Source: Bacteroidota bacterium
GTDB taxonomy: Bacteria > Bacteroidota > Bacteroidia > 2-12-FULL-35-15
Length of the DNA: 64,000 nt
Assembly: GCA_029237775.1 (NCBI GenBank)
Contig: JAQZBR010000003.1
Location: 146,599 to 210,598, forward strand
Direction: 5' to 3'
Part shown: positions 14,497-25,700 of the stretch, piece after piece
Position numbering within the stretch: position 1 is the first letter of the stretch
Layout of the letters: every line of letters begins with the position of its first letter
Notes under the pieces: model-generated
Database searches by the model: none
Seen by the model: only the letters and a program-made list of their open reading frames with translations
Told to the model about the DNA's origin: nothing
Translations under genes and position numbers: made by a program

Positions 14497-16725
14497 ATGT
14501 CAGTAGCAGTACAAGGAGAAGCAACAACAGTAGAAACAGCTAAGCAATTAGGACTGTTACCCGAAGAGTTTGATAAGATCACCGAGGTGCTCGGCCGTAA
14601 CCCTAATTTTGTGGAGTTGAGTATTTACTCAGTAATGTGGAGCGAGCACTGCTCTTATAAAAATTCAATCACGTGGTTAAAGACCTTACCCAAGGATGGT
14701 CCGCACATGCTTGCCAAGGCAGGTGAAGAGAATGCAGGATTAGTGGACATTGGTGACGGTTTGGGTTGTGCTTTTAAAATAGAGTCTCATAATCACCCTT
14801 CTGCACTTGAACCTTATCAAGGCGCTGCAACAGGCGTTGGCGGGATCAATCGTGATATTTTTACAATGGGCGCGCGTCCGATCGCGCAGATGAATTCACT
14901 TCGCTTTGGTGATATCAAACTTGATAAAACAAAATGGCTAGTGAAAGGTGTTGTAAAAGGTATTGGTGATTACGGTAATGCATTCGGAATCCCGACTGTT
15001 GGAGGTGAAGTCTTCTTTGATGAGTGTTATAATGTGAATCCACTTGTAAATGCATTCAGTGCAGGTATTGTTAAAGCAGGGGAGACTGTTTCAGCGACAT
15101 CTTATGGTGTGGGAAATCCGGTTTATATCGTTGGTTCATCGACAGGTAAAGACGGGATTCATGGAGCAGCATTCGCTTCAAAGGACATCACTGAAGATTC
15201 AGCTAAAGATCTTCCGGCTGTTCAGGTTGGAGACCCTTTCCAGGAAAAATTATTATTGGAAGCTTCTCTTGAAGTGATCAAAACAGGCGCTGTAATAGGG
15301 ATGCAGGATATGGGTGCAGCAGGGATCACTTGCTCGACTTCTGAAATGAGCGCAAAAGGGGAACATGGAATGAATATCTGGCTTGACAAAGTTCCAACAC
15401 GTCAGGCCAATATGTTGCCTTGGGAAATTCTTCTTTCTGAGTCACAGGAGCGTATGTTGATCGTGGTGAAAAAAGGGAGAGAAAAAGAGGTGGAGAAAGT
15501 GTTTGCGAAATGGGATCTTAATTGTGTGGTCATCGGTGAAGTAACAGATTCGAAACGCCTTCGCTATTTTGTGAAAGATGAGCTTGTAGCTGATATTCCT
15601 GCTGAATCGCTCGTATTAGGTGGTGGTGCCCCGATATATAAGCGTGAATACAAGGAGCCAGCTTATTTCGCGGAAAATAAAAAATTCAATATTGATAATG
15701 TTTCTGAGCCTTCGGATTATAAAAAGGTTGCAGATTTTCTGATCTCGCATCCGAATATCGCTTCAAAGCAATGGGTGTACAATCAGTACGACTCAATGGT
15801 CGGAACAGTGAACATGAGCACGAATGCTCCATCTGATGCTGCGATAGTAAATATCAAAGGAACCAATAAAGCGATCGCCCTTAAAGTGGATTGTAATTCC
15901 CGTTACGTAAACGCTGATCCTGAAACAGGTTGTGCAATTGCAGTATCTGAAGCTGCACGTAATATTGTTTGCAGCGGTGGGGAACCTTCAGCGATCACCA
16001 ATTGTCTGAATTTTGGAAACCCATACAACCCAGAAGTTTACTGGCAGTTTGTTGGTTCGATAAAAGGAATGGCAAAGGCTTGTATTAAATTTTCAACTCC
16101 GGTTACAGGTGGGAATGTAAGTTTCTATAACCAGTCTTCTTACGAAGGACCTGTATTTCCAACACCTACAATCGGAATGCTTGGGATTCTACAGGATAAG
16201 AATAACCGTATGACACTTGATTTTAAGAATGAAGGTGATTCAATTTATCTGATCGGAAATTCAAAAAATGATATCGCTTCATCAGAATACCTTTACTCGT
16301 TCCATAAAGTAAAAGGCTCACCTGCTCCTGCATTTGATCTTAATGAAGAATTTGAGGTTCATAAAGCCGTGAAGATGCTGATCAAAGAAAAAGCTATTCA
16401 GTCTGCTCACGATTGTGCTGATGGCGGTTTATTCATTACACTGCTTGAAAGCTCAATGCCTCGCGGTTTAGGCTTCGATATCAGCTGTGATGAAAGTATT
16501 CGTAAAGATGCATTCCTTTTTGGTGAGTCTCAGAGCAGAGTGGTTGTTTCCGTTAAGAAAAAAGATGAGGATCGTTTCATTGATCTTATGATGGAAAGCA
16601 AAGCTGAATTCGCATACCTGGGTGATGTCACCGGAACAGAAATGATGATCGATGAAGAATCATTCGGAACAATTGCGGAAGCGAAGAAAATATTCGATTC
16701 GGCTTTGGGAGAACTGTTGAAGTAA
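14497..16725 (+). CDS. purL: Phosphoribosylformylglycinamidine synthase, PurL subunit
   Basis: 742 residues, the length of the small PurL form that works with separate PurQ and PurS. It uses ATP to convert FGAR to FGAM in purine synthesis. The motifs are clear: MWSEHCSYKNS near the N-terminus, ESHNHPSALEPYQGAATGVGG with the catalytic His, GGINRDIFTMGARPIA, and the second half with TGCAIAVSEAARN and DCADGGLFITL. A TTG at 14491 extends the frame by two codons, but the ATG at 14497 gives the normal start (SVAVQGEATTVETAKQLGL). The TPR gene begins 19 bases downstream, perhaps in one transcript. Confidence 0.96.
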   Translation: MSVAVQGEATTVETAKQLGLLPEEFDKITEVLGRNPNFVELSIYSVMWSEHCSYKNSITWLKTLPKDGPHMLAKAGEENAGLVDIGDGLGCAFKIESHNHPSALEPYQGAATGVGGINRDIFTMGARPIAQMNSLRFGDIKLDKTKWLVKGVVKGIGDYGNAFGIPTVGGEVFFDECYNVNPLVNAFSAGIVKAGETVSATSYGVGNPVYIVGSSTGKDGIHGAAFASKDITEDSAKDLPAVQVGDPFQEKLLLEASLEVIKTGAVIGMQDMGAAGITCSTSEMSAKGEHGMNIWLDKVPTRQANMLPWEILLSESQERMLIVVKKGREKEVEKVFAKWDLNCVVIGEVTDSKRLRYFVKDELVADIPAESLVLGGGAPIYKREYKEPAYFAENKKFNIDNVSEPSDYKKVADFLISHPNIASKQWVYNQYDSMVGTVNMSTNAPSDAAIVNIKGTNKAIALKVDCNSRYVNADPETGCAIAVSEAARNIVCSGGEPSAITNCLNFGNPYNPEVYWQFVGSIKGMAKACIKFSTPVTGGNVSFYNQSSYEGPVFPTPTIGMLGILQDKNNRMTLDFKNEGDSIYLIGNSKNDIASSEYLYSFHKVKGSPAPAFDLNEEFEVHKAVKMLIKEKAIQSAHDCADGGLFITLLESSMPRGLGFDISCDESIRKDAFLFGESQSRVVVSVKKKDEDRFIDLMMESKAEFAYLGDVTGTEMMIDEESFGTIAEAKKIFDSALGELLK

Positions 16726-16744
16726 TCAGTAAAATATAATTCAA

Positions 16745-17455
16745 ATGAAAAAGGCAGCAGTATTTATTTTTTTTATGAGTATTGCTGCTTTTTTGTTTTC
16801 GCAAAACAGTCCGGCCGAATTTTACCAAAGCGCAATTCTTAATGATGGACAAAAAGATTATGCTGCTGCACTGCACGATCTTGACAATGCTCTTTCTGTT
16901 CGTCCCGATTTCGACAGTGCATTCTGCCTGCAAGGATTTATCAATTATAAGCTGGGAGAATACAAGCTTGCTTTAAAGCAAATGGATAAAGCTATTAGGC
17001 TTAATCCCAATTATGTTGATGCCTTAAATGGAAGAGGGATCTTAAAAGCTCAGCTCAACGATTATTGCGGTGCAATTAAAGATTTCAATCGTGTGATCAC
17101 TATCAAACCATTTCATGCAAAAGCATATTATAACAGAGCCCAGGCTAAGGCACGCCTTGACGATTTTAAAGCTGCAGTATCGGATTTGGATAAAGCAATT
17201 GAACTGGATGGCCGTTACGTGAATGCTTATTATAGCCGTGCGTACTGGAAAGATATGTCGGGCGATTATAAAGGTGCAATAGAAGACTATAGAAAAACGC
17301 TTGAGATAGACCCTAATTATCGTGAAGCTTATGTTGGAATGGCGACATCACATTATCAACATGATAATAAAACTGAAGCATGTGAAGTGTTGAAAAAGGC
17401 ATCTGAAAAAGGAAGTGTAATGGCTGAAGAGCTTATAGAAAAACTCTGTAATTGA
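16745..17455 (+). CDS. Exported tetratricopeptide repeat protein
   Basis: 236 residues with a signal peptide ending FLFSQ. About six TPR units follow (DYAAALHDLDNALSVRPDF, EYKLALKQMDKAIRLNPNY and so on), each with the Ala/Gly/Tyr pattern and Pro at the turn. TPR proteins are scaffolds for protein contacts. The next two genes are a T9SS substrate-like protein and PorP/SprF, with overlapping starts and stops, so a periplasmic or outer-membrane role in T9SS surface assembly is a reasonable inference. It ends in TGA, which overlaps the next gene's TTG. Confidence 0.85.
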   Translation: MKKAAVFIFFMSIAAFLFSQNSPAEFYQSAILNDGQKDYAAALHDLDNALSVRPDFDSAFCLQGFINYKLGEYKLALKQMDKAIRLNPNYVDALNGRGILKAQLNDYCGAIKDFNRVITIKPFHAKAYYNRAQAKARLDDFKAAVSDLDKAIELDGRYVNAYYSRAYWKDMSGDYKGAIEDYRKTLEIDPNYREAYVGMATSHYQHDNKTEACEVLKKASEKGSVMAEELIEKLCN

Positions 17456-18018
17456 AAAAGTATTTAACACTTATATTACTTTCATCTATTCTGTTTGTTG
17501 GTGCAAGTCCAGCCCAGGATTTTCGTTTCACCCTTTCTATACGCAATTCAGATTGCAAGGGTGCTAACAATGGTGTTGCAGGTGTTTCAGTGCAACAGCT
17601 TCATCCACCATATTCATTTCTTTGGAGCACAGGAAGTACTGCATCCGCAGTGAACGGGCTTGCTCCGGGAGCATATAGTCTGACTATTACGGATTCGCTG
17701 GAAAATGATACAATGATAGCCGTGAATATTTCGGAGAATCCGTGTGAATTAGGTCCTGATGTCGTATTTACTCCGAACAATGACGGCATTAATGATACAT
17801 GGGCAATTAATAATGTTGAATATTATCCGGACAACCTGATCCTTGTCTATAACCGCTGGGGACAAAAGGTCTATGAGCGGCAAGGAAGCTACGAACCATG
17901 GGAAGGACGAGATCTTCAGGGAATTCCGTTGCCGGACGATTCTTATTTTTTTGTCATTTATCCTGCAAAAGAAGATAAAAAGAAAATTTTAAAAGGAAGT
18001 GTTTCAATTCTCAGATAA
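17452..18018 (+). CDS. Mini SprB-type protein with gliding-motility C-terminal (T9SS type B) domain
   Basis: 188 residues. A signal peptide is followed by a single SprB repeat (CKGANNGVAGVSVQQL, then PPYSFLWSTGSTASAVNGL and GAYSLTITDS). The rest is a CHU_C/gliding-associated C-terminal domain: VFTPNNDGINDTWAI, LILVYNRWGQKVYE, WEGRDLQGIPLPDDSYFFVI, ending KGSVSILR. That domain directs export and surface attachment through T9SS. The start is a TTG (17452) sharing bases with the upstream TGA. No ATG gives an intact signal peptide, so the TTG start seems real and coupled. The stop overlaps the PorP/SprF ATG by one base. Confidence 0.85.
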   Translation: MKKYLTLILLSSILFVGASPAQDFRFTLSIRNSDCKGANNGVAGVSVQQLHPPYSFLWSTGSTASAVNGLAPGAYSLTITDSLENDTMIAVNISENPCELGPDVVFTPNNDGINDTWAINNVEYYPDNLILVYNRWGQKVYERQGSYEPWEGRDLQGIPLPDDSYFFVIYPAKEDKKKILKGSVSILR

Positions 18019-18971
18019 TGAAAAAACTGTTTTTATTTTTTATTGTGATCTTTTCCGCGGGCAGTTGTTTGTATTCGCAGCAAAACGTTCAGTACACGCA
18101 ATTCATGCTTAATGATTATGGCCTGAATCCCGGAGTTACAGGGAATTCCAGAGGGATTATGTTTATGGTTGGAAGAAGGGTGCAATGGTCGGGGTTTGAG
18201 AATGCTCCGGAAACAAATTTTGCAAGTGTAACTTATGCTTTTGGAAAAAAAGGTTACAAGCGTTACTGGCATGGTGTAGGAGCTTATATTGAACAGGATA
18301 AAACAGGTATCTTTTCTAATAAGGCAGTAGCAGGTTCTTACGCGATCCACTTAAAAGCAAGCAGTAAATATTATCTTGGTTTTGGAATTTCTGCAGGGTT
18401 GAAGTCTTTTGCGGCTACCAATTCTATTTATAACTCGGAAGATCCTGCTTTAATGAACAGGGAGAATAAAGTTGTCATTCCTGAGATTACTCCCGGACTC
18501 TTTCTTTATTCTAAAAAATTGTTTGCAGGAATTTCCGTTCGTAACCTCTATGGTAATCGCTTAAAGCAGGGCGACCGAACTATTGGCACAGGGAGCAGAC
18601 TGGTGCCTGTCACATATTTTTCAGTAGGGAGAAAATTTGTTTCACCCGGGTATGATTTTATTTTCGTTCCTGCATTACAGGTGCAGACTACAATAAGTCT
18701 TCCGGTTGCGAACTTCAACTGTATGGTGTATTACAGGAAACGTGTTGGTTTAGGCGTTACATACAGGATGCACGATGCTGTATGTGCAATGGTCCAGTTC
18801 AGAATATTTTCCAATATTGTTGTTGGTTTTGCATATGATTATACTATCTCTAAATTCAAAGCTGCAAAAGCTAATTCCACAGAAATCATGGCTGGTTTCA
18901 GTCCTGTCATGAGCAACGAAAATTACGATAAGCCGGACGGTGCTGCTGATTGTCCGAGATTTGAACTTTAA
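18018..18971 (+). CDS. PorP/SprF-family T9SS outer-membrane protein
   Basis: 317 residues with a signal peptide. The N-terminal QQNVQYTQFMLNDYGLNPGVTG is the hallmark of PorP/SprF (xQYMFNxxxINPAYAG). The rest is a barrel with strands such as FASVTYAFGKKG, and the C-terminal half holds the conserved YDYTISKF strand. SprF is required for surface delivery of SprB in Flavobacterium, and PorP/SprF genes usually sit next to the substrate they serve. Here the neighbour is the mini SprB protein, upstream and overlapping (TAATG). The residues after FDYTI-type strand 14 form a short tail. Confidence 0.92.
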   Translation: MKKLFLFFIVIFSAGSCLYSQQNVQYTQFMLNDYGLNPGVTGNSRGIMFMVGRRVQWSGFENAPETNFASVTYAFGKKGYKRYWHGVGAYIEQDKTGIFSNKAVAGSYAIHLKASSKYYLGFGISAGLKSFAATNSIYNSEDPALMNRENKVVIPEITPGLFLYSKKLFAGISVRNLYGNRLKQGDRTIGTGSRLVPVTYFSVGRKFVSPGYDFIFVPALQVQTTISLPVANFNCMVYYRKRVGLGVTYRMHDAVCAMVQFRIFSNIVVGFAYDYTISKFKAAKANSTEIMAGFSPVMSNENYDKPDGAADCPRFEL

Positions 18972-18977
18972 AATTTT

Positions 18978-19715
18978 ATGGGAGAAGTGTTGAGAAAGAT
19001 CTGGAGATTTACATGGAAGACTGCCATGTGGTTTTTCATTGTTACAGGTGGCTTGACAATTCTTTTTCGTTTTGTTCCTGTGCCCGTTACTCCCTTGATG
19101 CTGATCAGATGTGCTGAACAGAAAGTAGACGGGAAGGAAATGAAATTGAAAAAAGATTGGGTTCCTTTGGAAAAGATCTCTGGAAATCTACAATTGGCGG
19201 TCGTTTGCTCAGAGGATCAGAATTTCCTTAAACATAATGGTATTGATTTCGAGGCGATAGATAAAGCCATGGAATATAATGAAACGCATAAAAGAACTCA
19301 TGGCGCCAGTACTATCAGTCAGCAAACAGCAAAAAATGTTTTTCTCTGGCCGGGCAGAAGCTGGATCCGAAAAGGTTTCGAGGTGTATTTTACATTTCTT
19401 ATAGAAGCATTATGGAATAAGCAGCGTATCATGGAGGTCTATCTTAATGTGATTGAAATGGGAAATGGTGTATACGGTGCACAGGCTGCCTCCCGGGAAT
19501 TTTATGGTAAAGATGCTTCAAGACTTTCCAATGCTGAAGCTGCAGGGATTGCAGCCGTTCTTCCTAATCCCCGTAAGTTCAATGCTGCAAAGCCCAGCGC
19601 GTATATAAATGGCAGGAAGTCGTGGATCATTCGCCAAATGGGTTATTGGGGTGGTGTATTGAACTATGAGGATAAACCTGCAAGTGACCCTGTAAAGAAA
19701 AGAAAGAAGAAATGA
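18978..19715 (+). CDS. mtgA: Monofunctional biosynthetic peptidoglycan transglycosylase
   Basis: 245 residues, one N-terminal membrane helix (TAMWFFIVTGGLTILF). The GT51 motifs are in order: SEDQNFLKHNGIDFEAI with the catalytic Glu, GASTISQQTAKNVFLW, RSWIRKGFEVYFTFLIEALWNKQRIMEVYLN and NVIEMGNGVYGAQAAS. The absence of a transpeptidase domain and the WNKxRIME motif identify MtgA. It polymerises lipid II into glycan strands at the periplasmic face. The C-terminus is a short basic tail (KKRKKK). It follows PorP/SprF by 6 bases and ends 4 bases before the convergent adhesin stop. Confidence 0.93.
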   Translation: MGEVLRKIWRFTWKTAMWFFIVTGGLTILFRFVPVPVTPLMLIRCAEQKVDGKEMKLKKDWVPLEKISGNLQLAVVCSEDQNFLKHNGIDFEAIDKAMEYNETHKRTHGASTISQQTAKNVFLWPGRSWIRKGFEVYFTFLIEALWNKQRIMEVYLNVIEMGNGVYGAQAASREFYGKDASRLSNAEAAGIAAVLPNPRKFNAAKPSAYINGRKSWIIRQMGYWGGVLNYEDKPASDPVKKRKKK

Positions 19716-19719
19716 TCGC

Positions 19720-22700
19720 TTATCTTACAAGAGTAACGGTGCCTCTGTACTTATGCAAATTTCCTTTAAAGTCGAGAAACTCGACCAGGTAGACATACAC
19801 ATCCTGTTGCGCTATATCTCTTCCGTTGTTAGCTCGTCCATCCCATTTTCTCGCGAGATCATTCGTATGAAAGATCATGTTGCCCCATCTGTCAAAAATC
19901 CACATATCATACTGACCGATGTTTGTTCCTTTGCCTCCAAACCCGTCATTAGTTCCAATACTTGCTGCAGGTGTAAACGCATTTGGGATGTAAAATGAAA
20001 AATCAGGTTCCACATTGAAACAATGAACGACTGTATCCATGCAATTGTAAATATTCTGCACGGTGAGAGTAGCACAGTAGTAACCGTCTTCAGAATAATT
20101 ATGTGATGGTTCCTGAAGATAACTTACGCTTGTATCGTTAGTGTCTCCAAAATTCCAGAACCACTGAGTTGCACCAATAGACTGATCTGTAAAAAAAACT
20201 TCTGAGTTTAACGTACTCGGAGGACGTGGAGTATAAGTAAACTCCGCATCAGGAACAGGGAAGACATTTATTAGGTCGATGACTGAATCTGTTGCAGAAC
20301 ATCCTTCTGATGTTGTAGCTGTGAGTGTAATGGTATACAATCCCGATAAAGAATAACAATGTTGCGGATTCTGGTCAGTTGACTGAAATGAATTGTCGCC
20401 AAAGTCCCATACCCAATTTGTGAGGGTGCCACTTTGAGCAAGACTCGCATCATTAAACTGAGTGCAATAGGTTGCGCAGCCATTTGAATCCGCCACCGTG
20501 AAATCAATTACCGGCAAAGGGAATACAGTAATAGGTTTAGTGATGGTATCAACACAGCCGTTGTTGCTTGTAGCCACAAGGGAGGTATTGTAAGTTCCCG
20601 GATTAAGATAAACATGAGTTGGATTTTGAAGTGTTGAAACCGGTGAGCCATCTCCGAAAGCCCATAACCATGAACTGACCGAGCCTCCGGGTAAAGTTGA
20701 AAGATCGTTGAAGGTAGTTGTTGAATACAGACAAGCATTATTACTTCCAAAATCGGCAATCGGCAAGCCATTTACTTCCACCGACTGTTGTATGCTTCCA
20801 ACGCAGCCGTTTGATGAGCTGACCGTTAACGTAACATTAAATGTTCCCGGACTTGAATACGTATAAACAGGATTTTGTGAAGTGTTAAGTGGGCTAAAGT
20901 CACCGAAGTTCCAGGACCATGAAACAACTGTTCCGGATGAAAGCGTAGTGCCATCAGTAAAAGTAGTTGCGTTATTTACACATACCGGTGGCGCAGTAAA
21001 TGAAACAACAGGTAAAGGATACACTGTAACGAGTGAAGTGTCAGCGCTCTGACATCCACTGGTAGAAGTGACAGTAAGTATTACATTATAAGTTCCGCTG
21101 CTTCCGTAGGTATGCGAAGGGTTTTGAGAATTGTTTAAAGGAGAGGTGTCACCGAAGTCCCAGGACCAGCTATTAATAGAGCTTCCTGAAACACTTGACG
21201 CATCCGTAAACGAGGTGACTGCACTCTTACAAACATTAGTTGCTGTAAAATCAGCAACCGGTTGTCCTGAGATGATCTGATTCTGCGCAGTAGTGCTCGT
21301 GCATCCACTATCCGAAGTCACTGTAAGAATGATCATATAAGTTCCTGCATTACTGAAAACATGCGTAGGATTTTGCTGGTTAGAAATATTACTTGAACCT
21401 GAGCCCGGATCACCAAAATTCCATGACCACCCTGTAATACTTCCACCGCTAATGCTGGAAGTACTTGTAAATAATGTGAATGAATTAACACAGGTAGGAG
21501 TTGCTGAATAACTCGCAACCGGTAATGGGTGAACAATTACGCTGTCGCTGAAAGTTGCATTGCATCCCTGCAAAGTTGTGACAGTTAAAGTCGCATTAAA
21601 CGAACCTGCAGAAAAGTATGTGTGAGTAGGATTCTGCAGCACAGATAAATTGTTGGCTCCTGAAGATGGCTCACCAAAATTCCATGACCAGCCAACAATA
21701 GAATCATTGCTTGCACTTGAAAGATCGTTAAATGATGACGTGGTATTAAAACATGCTGGTGTAGATGTGAAATCAGCTGTTACCGAAGATGGAGTGGAAC
21801 TTACAGTTAAAGGTAGTTGTTTCTGACAACCATTTTCATCGGCAACAGTAACAGTGTAATTTCCTGCCGCGAGATTAGTCGATGTTGCAGCGGTACCGCC
21901 AACCGGTGACCATGAGTAAGTATATCCGGGGCTTCCCCCTGAAGCGTTCACTGTTGCTGTCCCGTTCGACAATCCGCATGTTGTTGAAACAGTTGTGCCT
22001 GTTAAGCTGATATCGATCGCGGGCAATACTGTTACAGAGTCATTTGTGTAGCAACCTGTGCTGTCAGCAACTGTAGCTGTATATGTTCCCGGAGCCAAAC
22101 CTGAAATTGTAGAAGCGTACGTTCCATTTATCCACCAGTAATAAGTATATGGAGGTGAGCCACCGGTTCCTGTAGCTGTTGCGGTTCCGTTTGATTGTCC
22201 GAAACAAAGCGGAGAAGTAGCACTCATGTTTATTCCCACTGCCGACAATGGTTGTGTTATTGTTGCAGTTGCAGTTTTAACACATCCGATAAGGTCTGTT
22301 ACAGTAACGGTATATGTTCCGGGAGTCAGATTAGTCGCTGATGCGTTCAAACCTCCGGCAGGGTTCCAGGAATATGTATAGCCTGGCATTCCATTGCTCG
22401 CATAAACAATCGCTGTTCCGTTGCTCCCTCCATTACAGCTGACATTAGTGGAGCTTACTGACAAGCTTATCGGAGTTTCCTGGTTGATAGTCACCGATGT
22501 GGTAGCCGAGCAGGAACTTCCTGTCGCATCAGATATAATAACAGTATACGTTCCGGCAGGCTTAGTAACAGATTGAACGGATTCTCCAGAATTCCATAAG
22601 AATGAATATGGTGATTGTCCACCCGCTCCGCTGGCTGTGATTGTAGTAGATGCGCCCGGGCAAACAACCGGGGGAGTTCCAATGCTTGCAGTTACCGGTG

Positions 22701-25700
22701 TATTCTGAATTACATTGACACAAGCATTGGAAATACAACCACCGCCATCCGTAACCTGTACACAATAACTTCCGGCCGTGGCAATGATCGATGGTGTTGT
22801 TGCTCCTGTATTCCATAAATATGTATAGCTTCCAAAACCGCCTGCCGCATTCGCTGTGATAGTGGTTGATTGACCAAAACAAACATTTGCAGGAGTGGGA
22901 ATGGTGGAGGTGAGTGTGCTGTTGGATGCCATTACATTAACTGATGCGCTCGCTGTACAATTATTAGCATCCGAAGCGACAACCGTATAAGTCCCTGTAT
23001 TCACTGTTATTGATGAAGTGGTGGCGCCATTGCTCCATTGATAGTTGTATGGTCCTGTTCCTCCCGATGCTGATGCAGAAATGTTTATGGTACTGTTACA
23101 TGAGATCAATGCTGATGGTGATGCAGTTACTGTTAATACCGAAGGTTGAGAAATGTTGGCGGAAGATGAAGTTGCCGTGCATCCTTTTGAATCAGTAATG
23201 GTTGCAAAGTAGTTACCGGCAGGTAAGTTGTTTGCAGTTACACCTGTTTGCACCGGATTCGAATTCCATGAATAGGTATATGGTCCGGTTCCACCGGAAG
23301 CGGTTACGGATGCAGAGCCATTGTTTCCTCCGAAACAGCTAACATCCGAACTAGAGTTTATTACTCCGGATAAAGGCAAAGGTTGTGAAACACTCGCTGT
23401 CTGCTGAACCACACATCCTTTCGAATCAGTAACGGATACCGTATAATTTCCTGCTGAAAGATTTGTTGCAGTAGCGTTGTTACCGCCCGAAGGTGACCAG
23501 AGATATGAATACCCGGGGGAGCCACCCGTTGCTGAAACTGTCAGGTTCCCATTTGTGCCGCCATTACACGAAACATTGGTAAAAGAAGTGATGCTAGCCA
23601 GTAATTGACTGGGCTGCGTGATTGTTGCTGACACATTCTGAATACATCCGTTTGCATCTGTAACTGCAATGACATAATTTCCCGCAGACAGATTGGTTGC
23701 ACTTTGACCGACACCTCCGAAAGGGTTCCAGGAATAACTGTATGGTGATGTTCCTCCTGTAGGCACTACAGTTGCTGAACCATTATTTCCGTTATTGCAG
23801 CTAACATTATTGTTAATTGTAACCGAAGCGTTGAGAGCAGTGGGTTGTATGACTGTAACAGGCATTACCTGGGAACAACCAATTGCATCCGTTACAGTTA
23901 CAGTATAGGTTCCTGTTAAAAGATTCGAAGCTGTTGCAGATGATCCTCCGTAAGGCGCCCAGGAATAATAATAGGAGGGTGTTCCTCCATTTACTGCTGC
24001 AGAGGCCGTACCATTATTTCCACCGAAACAACTCACTGATGTTGACGTTGTATTCACGTTAAGTGGGGTCGCCTGCGATATCGTTGCAGAAGCTGATATA
24101 TTACATCCGATCGCGTCCGTTATCGTAACCGTATAATTTCCTGCAAGTCCTGATATCGACTGAGTGGATTGACCGTTACTCCAAAGGTAGGTGTACGGTG
24201 CCTGTCCGCCATTAACAAAAGCTGTAACAGTTGCAGTACCACCATTACATACTGTTGATGGTGTAGGAACATTTACAAGCAGCGGAGAGCTCTGGGTAAC
24301 AGTGACACATGCATTTGTTGTACAGCCGCCTCCATCGGATACTGTGGCGCAATAGCTTCCTGCTCCGACTACAATGCTTGAAGTTGTTGCACCTGTATTC
24401 CAGGAATAGCTGTATCCTCCGAACCCACCAGTTGCAGCAGCAGTAAGTGTTGTGGTTGCTCCGTTACAAAGCACCGGGGGTTGAGCGACTGTTGCTGTGA
24501 GGGTACTGTTTGAAGCAATAACGCTTACTGAATTATTTGCGGAACAACCAACAGCATCGGTAACTGTGACAACATAAGTTCCTGTATAAACAATTGTAGA
24601 TGAAGTTGTCGCCCCGTTACTCCATAAGTAATTCAAAGTTCCGGTACCTCCTGTAGCATTAGCAGATATGATCGCGGTAGTACTGCATGAAATAGAATTA
24701 TTAGGAGAGGTGGTGACAACTATCTGTGGGTTTGCTACAATCGTGACTGTTGCTGTTGCTGCACATGCGCTTCCTCCAACGCCAGTAACAGTTACACTGT
24801 AAGTTCCCGGAAGCATATTGGTAAGTGTTTGAGTGTTTTGCCCGGTATTCCAAATGAAAGAATAAGGTGCAATGCCTCCCGTAACATTCGCAGTAAGGGT
24901 TGCAGTGGTTCCAGAGCATAAAAAGGATGGTGCAGATATAGTCACATTAACGGGAGGCGAAATGTGAATTACAACCTGATCCGATACCGCAGTGCAGGCT
25001 CCGTTGCCTGTAGAGGTCCATGTTAAAATAACTGTACCTGAACTTAATTCTGAAAAGGTTGGTGTGTAAACAGCATTTAACGCGGTGTTTGATGGAGAGA
25101 AGGTTCCGTTTCCTCCTGACCAGATCCCTCCGGCTGCACCGGAAACAGAAGCTCCTAAGGTGACGCTTGTTCCGCAGACAGTTTGGTCAGGCCCGGCATT
25201 TACTACAGGTACTGGACTAACTGTAACCGGAACGTTCGTGATTTGTGCCGGACAAGCAGGATAATTCACATCGTAAACGATAAAAGAATACGTCCCACCT
25301 GTAGTTGCAGTGTATGTTAATCCGGTAGCTACAACTGTTCCGCCACCGTTCGGCCCGTTGGTCCACGCGTATGTATAAGGCGGTGCCCCCCCGTTAACGG
25401 TGCCCGTGAGTAAAATTCCACCTGCATTAGCACAAAATACAGCAGGATTTGGATTTACAGGGTTAAGGATTGGTGGTGAAAAATGAATTCTGATAGTGTC
25501 ACAAAATAAACCGGCAGAGATACAAGCTCCTGCGACAGGAGTTCCGCAAACAACATAATCAACATATGGTGGTGCAGTGGCTGTGCCTGTCACTACAGTT
25601 GAATCACAACCGGTGGTGCAACTCAGGTAGGAGTTATATGCGCCTGTTGCACCCGGATAAACCGAGGTCCAGTTAATTGTAGAATTTACAAGTAATCCTG

